Source: Eremophila alpestris peregrina
Lineage: Eukaryota; Chordata; Aves; Passeriformes; Alaudidae
DNA length: 64,000 nt
Assembly: GCA_009792885.1 (NCBI GenBank)
Contig: WMCF01000006.1
Span: 3,167,419 to 3,231,418, forward strand
Reading direction: 5' to 3'
The position numbers and the translations under genes were made by a program. This document shows, piece by piece, positions 22,946-36,401 of the stretch. A model generated the notes under the pieces. The model saw only the letters and a program-made list of their open reading frames with translations. It was not told where the DNA came from and searched no databases. Position 1 is the first letter of the stretch. Each line of letters begins with the position of its first letter.

Positions 22946-25464
22946 TGCAGGAAAAGGGTTCACCAGGCAGAAGAGTGTGGCCCTGATGCCTGGGGAAAAG
23001 CAGCTGTAATTCAGTGGCTGGTGAGCCTGGCTGGCTGCACTGTGTCAGAGCTGGTGCTGGCCCAAGGAGCCTGGGAGCATCCTGGGCTGGCTGTGTGGGG
23101 AGACAAGCTCAACCCCCATCAGCAGTGCAAATCTGGATTTGTTTGTTCTTTTCATGAACTCTCTGACTTTGCTTCAGTTATCTGTCCAGGAAAATAACTC
23201 TCCCCTATGAAAATACGTTAAGCAACATCAGATGGTCAAACACAAAAGTACTGGGGAACACTCAAGCATTTAACTGCATAGATGGAGAATGTTGTAGTTA
23301 AGATCTAGATTTTATGTTGGTATTTATATAAAACACTGTAATTATGTTGTGAATTGATTAAAATATGAGCCCTTAATGAAGAACAAGAGCAAAACTTCTT
23401 TACACTGAGGCTGTAAAAATAATTCTTAAGATGAAAAATAATAAATGCCTTTTATAAAGCAACAATATAATCAGTTGGATAAAATAATGAGCTGTTTTGA
23501 GAAATTATCAATAGACAAAGCAATCCTAAGGGAAAAGAAGCATTAATTAACAGAGAAATGAACGCCATGCATGACAGCAGAGGGAGTTTCTGCTTATCCT
23601 TCTCTAGGTTTTTATTCATGAATTGCACCTCAGTTTGGCTGTGGATATTAATTTTGTTTTTGCTTTCACAAAGTGAGACTAGAGACAAAGAGAAGAGAAC
23701 AGACAATATTGGAAAAAAGCCCCAGTAGCTACAGATATTTCAGTAAAAGACAAGTCCTTATAATTGATAGCTACATGGAGTGAGAAGCATAGGAAGGAAA
23801 ACAAATAGATCTCAGTAAATATCTGACATTAGATGTAGGAAATCTGGTGAAAGAAGGAAATTAGAGAGGCTTTTAAAACATTACTGAGCTACATGCTGAA
23901 TGCTGGTTGTTAGACACATACTTAATTTCTTTGTATTAAATCTAAAATATTGCAAATAAGATTTGAGCTTGATGGTGCATCACTTTTAGGAGAGATTGAT
24001 TGCTTTTCTGGTTCCTCCCCCAGCCTTCTTGGGACTTCACCTCTGCTTTTAGTTTCCCATTTACAGATGGAATTCAGATTATTTTTTCCCATGCTCCTTT
24101 TGTCTTCACTGACTGTTTAGATTAGAGATGTTCACACTTTTTCATGTTCTCCTTTTCTTTTTGGTTTTCTCCTGTTCATTGTGGAGAGTAAGAGCAGGAT
24201 GCTTATCCCCTCCTCTCCCAGGGTGGATTGTGGAGGAGATTTTTGCAAACAGCCCCTAGGAGCAGGATGGTAGGTGCAGACTGAAGGGTCCTATGGAGGC
24301 AGGATTGTGGCTGTGGGAAGGATCAATGCTTACAAAGGAGCTGGGGTAGAAAGAAGAGAAGCAGAAGAAGGAATCTTGTGCTTTCCAGCCTGCGTCAGTG
24401 TCTCCAGAGGAGTGAGGGATATCAAAGGTCCCCCAGTCTCTTTTTCTGTACAGATCTCTCAGTTCACTCTGTCCTACAGTCTCACTTCTGCCCTTCCCAG
24501 TGACCCCCACCCTGGCTTTGGTTGACCTGAATGACTGAGAGATTTGGTTTGATTTTCTTGAAGTGCATAGTTGGCCCACCTTTGCCTGCTTGTCTAATTA
24601 TAGCCCTGAATGATTAGAGTTTACTGCAGGGATGACTAACACCATGCCCTGGAGTCTATGACAGAGGTAAGATTTGTGTGTACAGAAGACCTTTCCTGTT
24701 CTTATTATCTGTGTATGTGTAAATGTTGGTCTTACACGAAATGGTGGTGGTGTAGTATGAGTAGTTCTGGAATCTGCTTCCTGTCCCACTGGCTAAGGGC
24801 ATGCTAACTTCATTTCAAAGGAAATGCACTTTCTTTGTGCTAGTCTTCTGTAGTCTTCTTGAATTGGCTGTGCCTATCCTTCCCTTGCCTGTGAGCATTG
24901 CAGAACAGATCTGCTATCATCCTTGAATTCCTGATTCCAAAGCACTGGCATCATTTGAGTTAACACACTGATTTATGACAAAGGATAAGATGCACATAAG
25001 CTGTGTGCATAAGATATGTACATCTCTAGAAGTAGGCCAACAAGATCAGAAGAAAATGGAGGCACCAACACAACTTTTCTTTCCCTCAAAGTATTTATCA
25101 TCTACTTTTCTCTATTTCGTCATATTTTACCATTCTTTGCAAAGCAGTTATTTGCCATTTCTTTGTACTTACAAGTGTGCAGAGTTAATTTTCCTTGGGT
25201 ATTAGTGTTTTGAGTCTGTGCTGCCAATTTGCATTATGTGTATCTATGCCAATACTGCTAATGGCTCCTAGTTTCCAGCATATCAGTGACTACTCTCAGG
25301 ACACTCTTTTTCCCAGATAAATCAAGGATTTGCATGTTTCTGTGCCTTCTGGGCACTTGAAGCTGCTATGTACAGTCTGGAAAACGGAAGATTATTTTAA
25401 TTTCAGAGACTGAAATAAAAGACAGGGAAAATATTCCGAACTTACCAAAATGTGCGTGAAACCT

Positions 25465-25575
25465 AGAATCATTGGATACTCTGACTTGGAAGAGGCCCAC
25501 AAGGATCATCAAGTCCAACATCAAGCTCTGGCCCAGAAGCCTATTTGAAAAACATCTCTAAATTAACTCAGCAAC
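25465..25575 (-). mobile_element. CR1 LINE 3' tip
   Basis: AGAATCATTGGATACTCTGA followed by CACAAGGATCATCAAGTCCA is the antisense CR1 3' end, diverged. The match fades by about 25,575. Confidence 0.75.
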
Positions 25576-28474
25576 CTTTTTCTTGCCCTAAAGACTCTAT
25601 TTCTGCTTCTAGTCATTAGGACAGGCACAGGAGGCTAAATTCAGTCCATTGTGAGAAGCCATTATAAGGGTTTTCCATTATTTATGTCTGACTCGAGTCT
25701 TCGAAACAAGCTGGCCTTTTCTTCAGAGGCAGATTTTCCCCAGCAAGAGTCACTGTCTGATCCCACAGTGCAGCCATGGGTTTCTCACACAGCCACGTCC
25801 CCAGAACAGTATGTATAAGCCCTTCCTCTTTTAACATGATAGTCTGCTCTCCACGTTCTCCTGGGTTGTTGTCCCCCTACTACTTTATCTGTGGGCTGCT
25901 GAGTAAGTTGCCTTAGACACTTCAGTGCCTGAGACACTTTGCACACCTGGCAGTTCTGATGGATGGCTTTGGAAGGTGCTGGCCTCCCAAGCCTTGTCCA
26001 CATGTTGCTGTTTTGCCTGGTAAGTGCTACTGCTGAGGCCTCCCAGGCATTTGCTGCTCAGTTTTGGCAAAGCAAAGTTTGTGCTTCTTTGTCCTTTACA
26101 TTTTCAATTGTTCTCTGATATTTTCTAATTCCCTTTGATACAGAGCTCAACTTTCTCTCATGTCATGGAATTGTTTTTAATCATGTTAATGTGCATGGAA
26201 GTTACAGCAGTTTCTATTGCAAGACTTTGAGTCATGAATGTGTTTTCCAGTATTTAGTTTATTGTTCCTTTTTGTTTCCTGCTTTTCTTAAGCTTGAAAT
26301 CTGATCTTAAATCTTCCAAAATCTTTTCATCTCCAAGATAATAGATTTTGCAATTAGTCATTAAATTACTGACATAATGCACTTACTGGAACTGTGTGGA
26401 AACGATGTTTTGCTATGTGAGTGTTTCCCTTGTAGGTATCTGAAAGATATGCTGATCTCATTTACACTTGCTTAAACTGCTTAAATATAGAATGACTATG
26501 CTGAAGGCAGAGGAGACCCTCTCCTCTTGAATTAATGTGTTTAGGATAAGAATCTGAGCCCACCTTGTTTTAACTTTAGTCTTCTTTTTTTTGGAGTGGA
26601 AGAAGTCACTTCTCTGTACAGTGACGATTAATAATTCATACATCCCAAAACAGAAAATACATTTGAACTAAAGCAGTCCTTGCTCTTGTTATTATTTTTT
26701 TAGAGGTGATAATTTGTTTCAAATTTATTTCTTTCTCATAATGCCTCTCTCCCATGGGAACCATAATAGAAAGAACTTTATTACTGCAAAATAGCATTAC
26801 TAGATGCTGATATTAGATGCTGAGTACTTTATTTGCAAATTAAAAAAAGTTGACTTCCACTGCACACCCTGAACATTGTGTGGGAAATTATGTTCATTTT
26901 CTTGGAAAATTAATTGTCATTAAAGCCATTTTAGGGCTAATTTCTGTCTTCCTGACACTCCCATCAGAAAGTGCAGAAGAATCTTCCAATCAGTGCCTTG
27001 TCTCTCTGTTATCTTGAGACTTCAGGTTCCATGGAACTACAGTCCTTTAAGTGCTCTTAAAGGTCTGTACCTTTCTTTTATTTGGAAAAACACTTCAAAC
27101 ACTCTTGTGATAATAACATCATAGGCCAGGCTCATAGGCTAAAGAATCAGTTTTGAACAACAGATGGAAGCACAGAATTTAAAAGTATCCCTGCATATGG
27201 AAAGGGAGCAAAATGCTTCATCATGTATGTTCACAAATGGTGTGGAGATGATTGTGTTGATTAGGTGAGCTGTGGAAGAGGATGGAGGCAGAGTGCTCTC
27301 AATCACTGTGAATATGACAGCATATTTATGTCAAGCCATGCTTATGGGAGGTCAGATCAGAAGGGTTGCATGTAGTCAATTGTTCACAGGTCTTTACTCT
27401 TCCACTCTGTGTTGCTCAAAGCTTCTCTTTATACCAGTATTCTACTTCTGCTTCATCCATGCCTCTCATCTTCTTACAGCAACCATCCTTTATGGTTTGC
27501 CAGTGGCATCAGCCTTGACATGTCATTTGTCCTCATCTCCCAGAAATCACCTTTGCCTGCTCCTACACTCTTTCTAGCCAATGTGGCCTCTGCCTGTTTT
27601 TCATGGATGTCCTTCTGTGGTTATGGGCTGAGTACAAGGCTGTGGATAGGTCTTGACTAGTAAAATAATTTTATTTTTAATTTAAATTCATGCTTCATTA
27701 TGTCACTAAAACTGTATATTATCTGAAGCAGAGGTAGTTATCATATAATTTCAAGTCTTTCCTTTTGTCAAGCCTACACTTCCTTGTCTGTGGGCCAGAC
27801 TTCTGGAAGCAGTCACTGTGTAGAGTTCCCAGTTCAGCAAAGTACTTGGCCATAGGATTAACTTAAAGCATCTACTTAAGACATATGCTTATGTGCTTTG
27901 ATGATTGCTTTACCAATTTCTGTGTCTTGCTGAGAAAAACAACAACAATGTGCCAAGAATTTGGCTATTAGACAGTTGTTAATGAATATACCAACCTGGG
28001 ACATTTGCTTTTCCAAGTAAGCTTTTGCTGTACCTTCTTTTTTTTGCATGGAATTTCATAACAAGGACATTTAAGTGATTATTAACTGCAGAATTTAGTT
28101 ATGTTAGCTAATTATCATGTGACAGATCTCTATATAACTGCAAAGGGATAAACTGTAGAGAAAGACAATCAAGGATGGAGCAATAATAAAGTGAGATGAC
28201 TTTTCCACTTTGATTGACATCACTCCAGCATAGCCAGTGCCAAACTTCTGTAACTGGGGAGAATCCAAATAACATTATCTAGAATTTTGGAGTCCAAGCT
28301 GAACAAACGTGCAGATTTTGTTCCAGCAAAGACTTTTGGAGTGCAAGTATTTCCATCAGAAGATACTGCAGGAAAAGAGAGAAATTAAATTTATCCACTT
28401 GCTTACAGAGAGGAAAAAAGTGAGATGGAATTTCCATTTTTTCCTTTGCATGGGTTACCTGTGGGACTAAGTTG

Positions 28475-28610
28475 GTATATATACTTTTATATATAAGTAT
28501 ATATATATAATATATATATACTTATATATATACTTTTAATATAGATATAATACACACACACACATATATATACTTATATAAGTGTATATATAACTATGAG
28601 TATATATAAG
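28475..28610. repeat. TA-rich microsatellite with a CA core and inverted repeats
   Basis: Runs of TATA broken by ACTT/AAGT steps surround a short (CA)n at about 28,551-28,564. Around 28,512 the sequence is nearly its own reverse complement over about 20 bp per arm (ATATAAGTATATATATATA against its mirror), so it could extrude a cruciform. Confidence 0.9.
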
Positions 28611-29114
28611 CCTGCAGACCCTAAAAGGAACCCGTGGACAAGAAATAAACCACTGGATGCCTAGATTTTATTACCTAGGAAGCATCACTTTTCCCTAAGG
28701 GTCTTTAAATTTTATTTTTGTAGAAAATGTGAGGAAATCAAGTGCAAAAGGTCTTGCAACAGAGGTAACTAAGCAGCTGTCAGTCACAGAAATGGTGAAA
28801 AAGATGTGCAAGGGAAGATTAAATTGTAAAATTCAGCGAAGGTATAGAATTTGGCATTAAATCTAGGAAAATGTATTTTTTAAAATTCTCTGGTAAAAGA
28901 GAGGTAATTCTGAGAGGTCCTCTGAGGTGACATTCAACCTCCTCCATACTGTGTACCAATTTAGGAGTGCTGGGGTGGCCTGTATGAGAAATTGATGTGG
29001 TGATTCACTCAAGCTGGAAAACGGTGTACTTTTCTTTAGGATGCACAGAGCACCCCACTGCTACAATCTCCCTCCATAACATTGACCGAAGACATGATGT
29101 TGCTTGGTTTCACA

Positions 29115-29335
29115 GGGTGGACCAGAAGAACCTATTGCAGTGAATCCAGAGGAGGTCACAGAGTTGTTTAGAGAGCTGGAGCACCTCTCCTGTGAGGACA
29201 GGCTGAGGGAGTTGGGGTTGTTCAACCTGGAGAATTGAAGGCTCCAGGGAGAGACAAACTGGGCCCTTTAAATACTTAAGGGTGGTCTATAAGAAATATG
29301 GGGATTGAGGAGAATACTTTCACTCTCTAATTACA
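29115..29335 (+). mobile_element. CR1 LINE internal fragment
   Basis: The sense strand contains TCCAGAGGAGGTCACAGAGT, GAGCTGGAGCACCTCTCCTG, GACAGGCTGAGGGAGTTGGG and CCTGGAGAATTGAAGGCTCC, all blocks from the end of CR1 ORF2. The 3' tip is missing or diverged beyond recognition, so this is an old, partly deleted copy. Confidence 0.82.
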
Positions 29336-32300
29336 AAATTTGTCTGCAGGAAGAGTAGGGAGCAGGATTTTACTCCCTTGGAGATTGGTGATGCTTTGGT
29401 GCTGTGTTTCAGTGCAGGTATTTTGCTGTATCTCAGAAGCCTGGTTTTGCTCATTTACCTAATTCTTCAATATCATGATTTGGGATGAGAAATTTGCTTT
29501 CACCTTAGATTGTCAGTGACTCAGGGGAGAAGAGTTGCCTTCCTCTATAGTATGAGGTATTATTTGTTTGGAAGAGTTGGTCTGATTTTCATGTAACAAA
29601 CCCCTGCCTTGGGAAGGACACACCATTTGTTTCTCCTGCTGCCTCACTCTGGCCAACAAGACCTGGCCTTCCACTAGGACTAGAATTTGGGGGCAATGGC
29701 TTGCTCCATGGCTTGCAGTGTGGCTTGCAGCATGGGAGCACACAGCATCTATGATTGATGGGTCAGTGTGGGCTGGGTGTGATTACACCCATGCAAGAGC
29801 CCTCACAAGGAGGCAGCTGAGCTCCACAACAGGCTGCAGGACTGATCCATTCACACAAGAAATTTGTGCTGATGCCACTTCTCCCTGAGCATCTCCATAG
29901 CCTCTTCTTGCCCAGGAAGACAGCAGTCTGTCTCTCTGTAGTACAAAGCTCACATTGGAAACCTGAGTGAACAAAAATAAATATTTCCTAGGGAAGAGAT
30001 TTCTCTGGAAGTTTTCTGACAGAGAAATATGAAGGTAAAATCCTGGAGTCATGCCCTTACTGAAAAATAATCTTGACTGCTGATAGGAACTGCGTAAATC
30101 TGCTTAAATTAGAGGACAGTGAAGCATCTTTATTTTTCTCTTTCATAACAGAACATTTAGGCACAACCCCCCCATAATTTCCAAGTGAGTCACTGGAACA
30201 GAGCAGCTTTCAAAGGAACCACCATGAAGTTTGCAGCATGTGAAAGCAGCCAAAAATGAGATAAGGGTGAGGCATTTCGTGCTCATAACACAGTCAAGCA
30301 CCTCAGCCCAGTCAGCTCGTGTTCATGTTGGGTTCATGTGGGAGACTATAAAACATAGTGTGGTTTTATGAATTGAATGAAACAGGAGGCTTTAGAACTA
30401 TACATGGGCTCTGAGCCTCTTAGTTCATAGCTTTATTTCCTTCAAAAATATTTCTTCTTAAAAGTACACAGTCATTAGCTGGTTTTGTCAAAACATACAT
30501 TACCTGTCTGCACAAATTTAAGAAGAAAACATCAATAATTTTTTACAGTTTGAGTCAATAACTGAATGTGAATAAGTGTGGCAAACACTTCATCTTTGTA
30601 CTTTTTGTATCAAAATTATGCATCTCCTTAAGACAAATAATCTAATTACTCCAATGAAGATTTATACCACAATATATAATAATTGAAAAAAAATAATAAA
30701 GCCCTTTGCCATTTTTTAGCCTGCAGCTTAAAATCGGTAGTTTTACCATGCCTTTTAAATCCTATAATCTTTACAGCAGGACAAGATTCCCCAGCATGCT
30801 TTGAATGTCAACCTGTGTGAGACCAGATCCAAATCTCTCTTAAATGAGCATGAGAAATTTCAATGACTTTTGTGTTCTAGGGAAGAGGTCCTCACACTAA
30901 GAATATGATGTTCAAGCTATTTCATCTTGCATGTCTTTATAGAGATAAGGGCACGATCAGGAACAAGGAATCTTACTCAGGCCAGTGCTGGCACCAGTCC
31001 TGTGAGTACCCTGGGAAATCCTGCCTGCCAGAAAGAGCAGGGGCTGCAGCAAGTGCTGCAAAGCCTCTGATCAAAGATGTTAACAACATCATCTACCTCT
31101 TCATTGCTATTGAAAGCTTAAGTGTACCCTCATGTTGGTTAGGCTGATGGCTGATTTTTGAAGAATGTCATGTAAACAGAGTTAAAGAGGCGCTTTGAAA
31201 TGTCCAAACCAGGGCCTCCCCACCATGAAATGAGACAACTGCAACAATTATACATCTCATGGTCACCAAAAAGGGCATCCTGTCTCTTTATTCATCTTCT
31301 CCCTTGCATCTGAACCTATGGCACTGAGTGTCACCCTGCAAGGAGCCAAATCAGATTGTTGACCCATCCCCAAAAATCCACTGCTCCTTGTTGGATTAGT
31401 TCTCTACCACTTTCCTGAGCTGGTTTAGCTCACAGAGGATTTGTGTGAATGCTCACAAAAAAGAGATGGGAATGTGTGGTTGGAGGCATGAACCTATGGA
31501 GCATATCAGTTTACCTCCAGAGATATAAGGAAACACTCATGCTTGAAGACTTCTCTTTTTCCAGCTATATTGATTAGTCTTGATACAAGATGATACCTCT
31601 GCCTACAATCTTGTGTGCTTTATCCTTAGACCATCACAACTGCAATATCACTGCTCAGTAAGGCACACAGTGATCCCTTCAGTCATTAAAGGAAATCCCC
31701 AGGAGCCATCCTGGACTGAATAACCTCGTGAAGCCCTCTGGAAAGGCTAGTTATTACGTGGAGTGGACAATAAAGGGAAATGAGGTTTATGTTTGCTTAT
31801 CCAAAAGGCCAGGGAGAGTTCATAGATTATTCTTTGCACAGATAAGCTAGACCTAATGTAAACATTCCTCACTGGAAGGTATCTGCTGTTTGTTTTCCTA
31901 ACTTTAACCATGTGGCTAGCAAAAGCAGAATAAATGAAATAAAAGACAGGCATTTTAATAATAAAAAAGCCAGTGTCTTTGAAAACTCATGTTACTGTTC
32001 CCTGGGAAAAAAAAAAAAAGTTAAAAGTTCTACTCAGTGCATGAAACATGTGACTGCAAACATTTCTTGTAAGTGAAAAGTAGTGGGATTACAAGTGGTG
32101 AGAATATCTATCCCAACAGATATTCTTCATTACACTAGAGCAGAGTTAAAACACAGCTCAATGTCCTTTATCTGAATATTACTGAAGTTATAATGGGTTT
32201 TGAATTAAAGTAATAGATACTTGTCCATAGAGGAGCTGGAGGAATGGAGGGGAATGTTCTAATGCTTTCAATTTCTGCTATAGAAAATGCAAAAATCCCT

Positions 32301-33269
32301 GATGAATATAAATTAGCATATCATGTCTCTTAAAAATCTCACCCACTACCCATCTGTATCTCTAGGTTCATAAATATTTGAAGAAAAAAACCCTCTCTGT
32401 CCTCTCTGCCAAAGCTGTTTGCAGATTATTTCAAATCAACTTGCAATTAATTCGTTTTCTCTTCACTGTCTTTCAAATGTGAGCAAACTTAATTTTTATC
32501 ACCAAAGTCTCAACTCTCCATAGCCTGTTGTCCAACTCTGCCTGAGTGTTTGAGAGCTTACAAAAGTGTGGGTTTTTACAATTAATCCTCTTTGATAAAA
32601 CTCCCCACTCCCAAGAATAAAACTTAAATTTCTCTTTTTCCATCAAAAATTGCATGTTGTAGAAGAGTTGGAAACATGGGGCTGTTTGAGGGATAAGAGA
32701 ACTGGTCCCAGAATGAGGACCTGGCTGCTGGAGCTGCTCTGATGCCACCATGTAGTGATATTTGTGATAGCTGCCATTTCCATGGCAACGTGACAGCAGG
32801 GTTTACTGCAGCACCAGGGAGAGCAAAGGCACAGCTTTTGTTTAACTTCGATGCCATGAGCTATTTGTTGATATTGGGCAGGAGGGAGGGAGAAGTCCTA
32901 TGGCTTCCAGTTAAGCACGTGACTAACATGTCTTAAAGAGAAGTCAATGAAGGGGACCATGGTGTTCAGATCTCCCTCCTGTGCTCCTGGAGCACGCACA
33001 CACTTGCCAGCATGGCACTCAATTCCCTACAGTCAGAGTAGAGCAGCCTGCTCTGAGCAGAGCACAATGCCCATCCATCAGCCAGCTCAGGATAGAGGCT
33101 CAGCCCAGGTCACTGAGCAGAGTCAGGGGCAGCTGCTGCTCAGGCTTCACGCTGGGCTGGCTCTCTAGACAGTGGCTGCAGGCTGAAGGTCAGATGAGCC
33201 ACCAGCCTAGGCTGGCTTCTGGAGTATGGGGGCAGAGGAGTGTCAAGGGGTGCCAGTGAGCAGGAGGAA
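29336..33269. other. Intergenic, no gene seen
   Basis: Unique sequence of mixed composition, becoming more GC-rich towards 33,000. Open frames are short and unrecognised. A CCTTCC/CAGCC-rich patch near 32,980-33,260 has overlapping frames in two registers, which argues for composition rather than coding. Confidence 0.55.
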
Positions 33270-34230
33270 CAACAAAATTCTCCGGAAGTACAATAACAAA
33301 CTTTTACTTACAAACATTATAACATTAAGATGGAACAAGGTTCTTGCCAAATTTTAAAGGGTAGCCATTGTGGTTAAAATGAAACAACAGAAAAACACTA
33401 AAAAAAAAAAACCACTTAAGAAAACCAATAAGGGAAAAGAAGGAAAGGATAAGAGTGGAAAGTGCACAGTCACCACCCATGGATCACACGATCAGACTGC
33501 ATTGGTTGAAATGATGGTCTTGATCCATCAGGGATCTGTGGCCTTTTCCTAGGCAGAAAGACAAAACAAATTCCAGAGCTCCAAGCCCTGGGGGTTATAA
33601 GGCCCCTAAGCTATCTTGCTTCTTCCAAGCTACCAAGGTTGCAAACAACTCTTTGAGATACATTTTCATGGGCAAGGTGCAGCTAGTGCCAAGTATTGAT
33701 CCATCAGGGGTGGGGGAAACCCACAAAACACAAAGTCTGGTGGCTTTATGTTATGTTCAGGCTCAGTGGGAATGCTCAGTTACCTCCTCTAGGGAGTTTT
33801 GTACTGAATGATGTAATGCTGTGATCACAGGACATTTCAGGAGTCTTTGACACCTTCTAAGGCACCACAGCTGCCTGTTACTTGTAGTTGAGTCAATTTT
33901 TGCCCACCAGAAGGGATGAACACATACAGGCTAAACGTGTCCTGGTACTTCTCTGGAGGGGAGTTTTCACAGCTGAGCCACTTGTGTAAGGACCTCAGCA
34001 TGATCAAAAGCACTGCCTCACTTTGCAGGATTTGTCTTTGCTCAGCCTCTTCCCTTATCTTTTTCAACACCCAGCTCTAGCCTCTGGTGGTGGGTGTGCA
34101 CCCCTCTGCACCTGCGTGGTTTCTTTGCATACCGTTAGCAAATCACCCTGCTCATTGTTTGAGCCATTAACCATTAACAATCTAGTCTCTCACAATACCT
34201 GATGCCTTAATCATTTTTTTTTTGTGTGTG
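33270..34230 (-). mobile_element. Possible degraded LTR-like segment
   Basis: Read on the minus strand, the segment has a TATA-like CCTTATAACC at about 33,596-33,605. Further downstream an AAGTAAAAGTTTGTTATTGT run and a CpG-containing ACTTCCGGAGAATTTTGTTG end lie near 33,270-33,320. The order resembles a solo LTR. I could not define clean TG...CA ends or a target-site duplication, so this may be ordinary unique sequence. Confidence 0.2.
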
Positions 34231-36383
34231 TAAACAACAGGTATACCAGCAACAAATAACTTTGTTGGAATGACAGAAAACTTGGGGATAATTATAGGGA
34301 AGAACTTTCCTCTTTACCTTTCTTGCAGTTATGGAAGAGTGTTTATTCTTCTTTCAATCTGCACCAGTTCTTATTCCACGAGACCCTTTTGTGGTGTGTG
34401 CTGCTGGAGTGCATTTGTAAAACAAAATTAGCAAAGAGGACACAGATGTTGCTTTCCATTCTCTTTTTAGCCATACAAATTATAAACAATGTCTCTTTAT
34501 ATTAAGATACACTTTCCTGTCTCATATTGGTTTTAGGGTTGATTCTTTCAGTCTGTTTTCTGCTTGGAGCAGCCTGTTCTTGTTTAAATATCCCCACAAC
34601 TGTACTCCATCTGAAAACAATGTTGCTTTCACATTCAGCACACATATCTCAAATCCATATGTCTATTACTGAACCGCTGTGAGGACAGAAGAATTAATAA
34701 CATTGTACAGGGTCACAAAGAATGAACAGCACATTTCTCATTAAAGTCTGCACTGAGTCATCAAGTGTGCTTTGGCTTGTGTATAATGAGGTAACAGGTA
34801 GCAGCCCCTGGAGCAAAAGTGCCTTCACTGCTGTGACCTTATTTTGTTCACGTTAATGGAGAGTCCAAGAGCTGATGGTGGTGGAGGCTGAGCTGTTTTT
34901 CACTAACACTTTATTGCAAAGAATTCACTTCTACTGGAATACATGGTATTCAAAAGCCTTAATGCAGATTTCATAGCACAGAGATTTTAAACTTTTTTTC
35001 TGTCCAAGATCAAAAGAAATTATCCATGTTTCTGGTATCATCTTTTATAACATGGACATGGCATTCTGACTTCTGTCAAATTTTGATTTGGTTGACTGTG
35101 GCTGATCTGCAGATAAGAAGATCTATTTAAAGTGAGTGCTTTTTTCCTTTAAAAAAAATCTATAAGTGGTTCCCATTGGCTTTAATTTCATACATGCTCC
35201 CACCAAACATATGTTTCAAGATAAATATATTATTTTAGGACAAACTGTGCTAAGATCATTCATCTCAGCTTCTGAGTAGACAACAACAGATAACAGCACA
35301 ACAGTGTGTGCATGTGGGGGAGGGGGTGCCATAATTGCCCCAAACTGGAAGAAGTTTATCATGAAACTGTGAACAGCTGCTGTTAAAACTTGCTCTGAGC
35401 AGAAGAATGCACCTCCTGATGTTTCTGTTCATTCAGAACATTTCTGTGCCACATGGGGTCCATCACACTGAGTGCCTTGCCTGTGGGCTGCGTGGCTGAT
35501 AAGACAGAGCAAGCTTTATGTTGAACAGTGAGATGTCTTGAGCCAGCACGTCACATGCAGTAAAAAATTATGGACTTGAGTGGGGAAAATTGATTTGGGA
35601 TAGTGCTGATAAAAATCTTCAACAGTGACCATCATACAAAAAATGTATCATCCTGCTTGATCATTTGCTTGTTGGCTGTTGTTTTAATCTAGGGAACAGG
35701 ACTATTTGGGACTTTGACATGTTATATAGCAGGACTTGAACTGGATTTTTTAGACTTTTAGGGGAATTAAATTGCAGTTTGGGTTTTTAGTGAGGGCAGC
35801 AGCCTGTAACAGATCTTAGAATAATAACTTTCTTAATGGACTGTGATGGATTTATCTGTGTTATCAATATTGAAGTTACTGCAACTGAAAATCCAGCAAT
35901 CATGAATAATTTTGGATAAAAGTTTAATTTCACCTTTCCACTTGTAAGCAGCATACTTCAGTTGTAAAATTGCAGAAAACACTTTAAAGGAGATCATAAC
36001 CCAGGAGTATTTTCAACTTCTTTTTTTTTGAAGTACAAGACTTTTTTCTGCATGCCCTGTGATTTCTCTCCAAGTTTGGCAAGACAAAGACCCAAAGCAG
36101 CCATTTTATAACCAACAGCTGCCTCTTCTTAGTCCAGCTGGCAAGCACCTTCACCTCTGCCTTTCTGTTTTTTTATTGCTGATAGGTTTTGTCTCATTGT
36201 GTCTCCTGAAAACAATTACAGAGTCGTCAAATGGCAGTCTGTGTAGGGGCTGGACTCTGGTGAAAGGTCAAACCATTTCCAGTCATCCCCTCTCACATAC
36301 AGCCTTCCTTTAAAACAGACCTCAAAAATAATCCAATGCAGGCAAGACATTTGCAGCTGGCTTATATGAAGGAGCATTCATTT

Positions 36384-36401
36384 TGTGTGTGTGTGTGTGT
36401 G
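36384..36401. repeat. (TG)9 microsatellite
   Basis: A pure run of nine TG units within otherwise unique sequence. Confidence 0.95.

Larger units (their letters stand above)
22946..29114. other. Intergenic, no gene seen
   Basis: Unique sequence interrupted by a CR1 tip (25,465) and the TA-rich microsatellite (28,475). Homeobox-like AT motifs cluster at 23,540-23,590, 26,880-26,950 and 28,070-28,150. No splice-supported coding exon is visible. Confidence 0.55.
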
